A DNA stretch of 64,000 nucleotides, taken from positions 36,348-100,347 of the forward strand of contig JABIFX010000112.1 of NCBI GenBank assembly GCA_018650445.1, written 5' to 3'. The DNA is from Fidelibacterota bacterium (GTDB lineage: Bacteria; Fidelibacterota; UBA8477; JABMPR01). The notes under the pieces are model-generated. The model saw nothing but the letters and a program-made list of their open reading frames with translations. It ran no database searches and had not been told where the DNA came from. Each line of letters opens with the position of its first letter. The first letter of the stretch is position 1. The position numbers and the translations under genes were made by a program. This document shows, in pieces, positions 62,404 to 64,000 of the stretch.

Positions 62404-62832
62404 ATGACTAAGGACAGAACCTCCTGGGATAATTATTTTATGCAGATCGCTACTGATGTTTCTACTCGATCAACCTGTGATCGTAAATTTGTGGGTGCCG
62501 TCATTGTACGCGATAAGATGATTCTATCGACAGGATACAATGGTTCTATCCGTGGTTTACCGCATTGCGATGAAGTTGGACATGAAATGGAAAACGGCCA
62601 TTGTGTGCGTACTGTCCATGCTGAAGCCAATGCCATTGTTCAAGCTGCCAGGAATGGTGTCAGTATCGGGGATGCTGATATATATGTAACTGCCAGCCCC
62701 TGTTACAATTGTTTCAAGCTGATCGCTAACTCCGGGATCAAGCGTATTTTTTATGGTGAGCTATATCGAGACGAACGGATCAAGACCCACGCAAAGGAAG
62801 CTCAGATAGAACTTATTCATCTAACAGAGTAG
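62404..62832 (+). CDS. dCMP deaminase
   Basis: 142-residue cytidine/deoxycytidylate deaminase: zinc motif HAEANAI with His72 and Glu74, and PCYNC with Cys100 and Cys103. As in ComEB-type dCMP deaminases it makes dUMP for thymidylate. YNGSIRGLPHCDE is typical of the subgroup. AAGGA precedes the ATG. Confidence 0.93.
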   Translation: MTKDRTSWDNYFMQIATDVSTRSTCDRKFVGAVIVRDKMILSTGYNGSIRGLPHCDEVGHEMENGHCVRTVHAEANAIVQAARNGVSIGDADIYVTASPCYNCFKLIANSGIKRIFYGELYRDERIKTHAKEAQIELIHLTE

Positions 62833-62867
62833 ACAATTACCGGTTAAACACAAGAGGGGTTTACGCC

Positions 62868-63767
62868 ATGCGACTTTACAGATATGGTCATGCTATTATT
62901 GTATTGAGTTTACTCCTGATAGTTAGCGCATGTTCGTCAACCAAAATTTCTCCAGCAGAAGAATCTAAGGCAATAGATCAAAATCTTCAGACTCTGATTA
63001 CACATTTCAAAGGGGATGTTGGGATATACGCTAAAAATTTGAGCAATGGTCAAGAAATTGCCCTGAATGCCGACAGCCTCTTTCCAACAGCGAGTATGGT
63101 TAAGATTCCTATCCTCCTGGTCCTCTTCGATCGCATTCAGTCTGGTGATCTGGCTTATGACTCCACCCTCATGTGGATGCCTGAGGTCGTTAATTATCCA
63201 CCTGGAGGGATGCTGAGTTCATTGAAAGACAGCAGCAAAATATCATTGACCAAAATGATTTCTCTCATGATTACATATAGTGATAATCATGCCAGTTTAT
63301 GGTGTCAGGAATTGGCCGGTGGAGGGCTGCAAATTAATCAGTGGCTCCAAAAGAATGGGTTTTCTAAGACCCGTATGAATTCTCGTACACTAGATCGTCA
63401 AGATGATTGGAAGATTTATGGCTGGGGACAGACCACTCCACGAGAAATGGCTGGCCTGCTAACGATGATCCATGAGAACAAAGCTGTCTCACCCTGGGCG
63501 AGTGAAGAGATGTATCGATATCTGACCCGGATCTATTGGGATGATGAAGCCCTCTCGGCAATACCGAGAACAGTCCAGGTGGCCTCAAAACAGGGAGCTG
63601 TAAGCCAATCTCGATCAGAAGTTGTATTGGTAAATGCTCCCGGTGGTGCCTATGTTTTTTGTGTTATCACAAACAATCAAGTGGACGAATCTTGGGATGC
63701 GGACAATACGGGGTATGTCCTATTGCGGGAAGTCAGCGCCTTACTCTGGAGCGCCTGGGGAATCTAA
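62868..63767 (+). CDS. Class A beta-lactamase-fold serine hydrolase lipoprotein
   Basis: 299-residue lipoprotein (lipobox VSAC at 19-22) with the beta-lactamase/transpeptidase fold. S-x-x-K at 76-79 (SMVK), SDN in YSDNHAS, and the KTG box reads KQG. In the omega-loop position the expected E-x-x-L-N reads K-T-R-M-N, so the deacylating Glu166 of class A enzymes is missing by my alignment. It is therefore more likely an acyl-transferring or weak hydrolytic enzyme of the cell envelope than a true beta-lactamase. Confidence 0.85.
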   Translation: MRLYRYGHAIIVLSLLLIVSACSSTKISPAEESKAIDQNLQTLITHFKGDVGIYAKNLSNGQEIALNADSLFPTASMVKIPILLVLFDRIQSGDLAYDSTLMWMPEVVNYPPGGMLSSLKDSSKISLTKMISLMITYSDNHASLWCQELAGGGLQINQWLQKNGFSKTRMNSRTLDRQDDWKIYGWGQTTPREMAGLLTMIHENKAVSPWASEEMYRYLTRIYWDDEALSAIPRTVQVASKQGAVSQSRSEVVLVNAPGGAYVFCVITNNQVDESWDADNTGYVLLREVSALLWSAWGI

Positions 63768-63845
63768 AAACCACTGTTCTAGAAAATTCAAAGTTATCAC
63801 CTATTATCAAGTTCAGAGTTCTCTCTCAAAAATAATGATAATCCG

Positions 63846-63874
63846 TTGACACCTGTATGGGTGCCGTCTATATT
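63846..63874 (+). promoter_or_regulatory. Sigma-70-type promoter of rplU
   Basis: TTGACA (63846-63851), 17-base spacer, TATATT (63869-63874). The -35 matches consensus fully, the -10 in five of six. It lies 30 bases before the rplU ATG and after the beta-lactamase-like gene stop. Confidence 0.8.
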
Positions 63875-63904
63875 CGCTGGCTTTTTAATAAAGGAGATAA
63901 AGTT

Positions 63905-64000
63905 ATGTACGCAATTATCCAAATTGCAGGGAAACAGTTCAAGGTGAAACCTGGCATGGTCCTGAACGTTCCGACTCTCGATGCTGAACCTGGTAAAAAG
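63905..64000 (+). CDS. rplU: 50S ribosomal protein L21, 5' part
   Basis: The first 32 codons of ribosomal protein L21, cut by the window end. MYAIIQIAGKQFKV is the L21 N terminus, a 23S-binding large-subunit protein; rpmA (L27) usually follows. The ATG has AAGGAG 8 bases upstream. A strong promoter lies just before it. Confidence 0.96.
   Translation, partial: MYAIIQIAGKQFKVKPGMVLNVPTLDAEPGKK

Noticed and set aside
1..64000. Searches by eye for tRNA, rRNA, CRISPR repeats, insertion sequence ends and phage genes.
   Set aside because: None found. No T-loop-like GTTCRA segments in spacers, no regularly spaced direct repeats and no transposase or integrase frames.

Overview
The window is a dense, ordinary-looking stretch of bacterial chromosome with about 65 protein genes. 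I see no rRNA, tRNA, insertion sequence, prophage or CRISPR array. By inference the host is a Gram-negative member of the Fibrobacteres-Chlorobi-Bacteroidetes wider group, possibly a Marinimicrobia-like lineage. The reasons are a WaaA-family inner-core transferase (so an outer membrane with lipid A), several lipoproteins with Bacteroidetes-like lipoboxes, split pntAA/pntAB/pntB genes, a NagB/PIG-L fusion of the Bacteroidetes type, and a large exported lamin-tail protein ending in a FlgD-like/type-IX-like C-terminal domain. No single feature fixes the taxonomy. Layout: 1-4.9 kb is a minus-strand purine-type operon (adenine deaminase, molybdopterin hydroxylase large subunit, SsnA-like amidohydrolase). 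5-13.4 kb is mostly plus-strand single genes (radical SAM/SPASM, GNAT, EamA transporter, pirin, pseudouridine synthase, HI0933-type flavoprotein, Tat-exported sulfatase). 13.4-18.9 kb holds an MsrB-MsrA lipoprotein, orphan genes, a LytS/LytTR two-component pair and an LPP20-like lipoprotein. 19-22.3 kb is one 1081-residue lamin-tail repeat protein. 23-25.8 kb is the proton-translocating transhydrogenase operon. 26.5-32.4 kb carries a family 2 glycosyltransferase, glmM, acetyltransferases, a second HI0933 paralogue and a lysophospholipid-acyltransferase-like protein. 32.5-35 kb is radC and pyrG. 35.3-40.3 kb is an Fe-S protein with a winged-helix N terminus and a set of membrane or stress genes. 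40.6-44.3 kb is two DEAD-box helicases and tpx. 

The most interesting region is 44.7-52.7 kb on the minus strand, a surface-glycan locus. Four tightly packed genes (neuA-like, neuB/NANS-like, KdsC-like HAD phosphatase, waaA-like) look like a Kdo operon in which the Kdo synthase and CMP-Kdo synthetase have been replaced by nonulosonic (sialic) acid enzymes. Next to it lie a GT29-type (animal-type) sialyltransferase-like gene, a LicC-like nucleotidyltransferase, a CDP-glycerol glycerophosphotransferase-like gene and ispD. This suggests a nonulosonate-decorated lipid A or glycan, possibly with phosphodiester-linked polyol. 

52.9-64 kb on the plus strand is housekeeping and salvage: a NagB-PIG-L fusion, DUF4180, DUF819, uridine kinase, a divergent polysaccharide deacetylase, a PdxJ-fold protein lacking the PdxJ catalytic residues, type II asparaginase, dCMP deaminase, a serine hydrolase of the class A beta-lactamase fold, and the start of rplU behind a near-consensus promoter. 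Most genes have recognisable Shine-Dalgarno sites. A few appear to have promoters placed so that the mRNA would be leaderless, and two or three reading frames open without any ATG, GTG or TTG in the right place.
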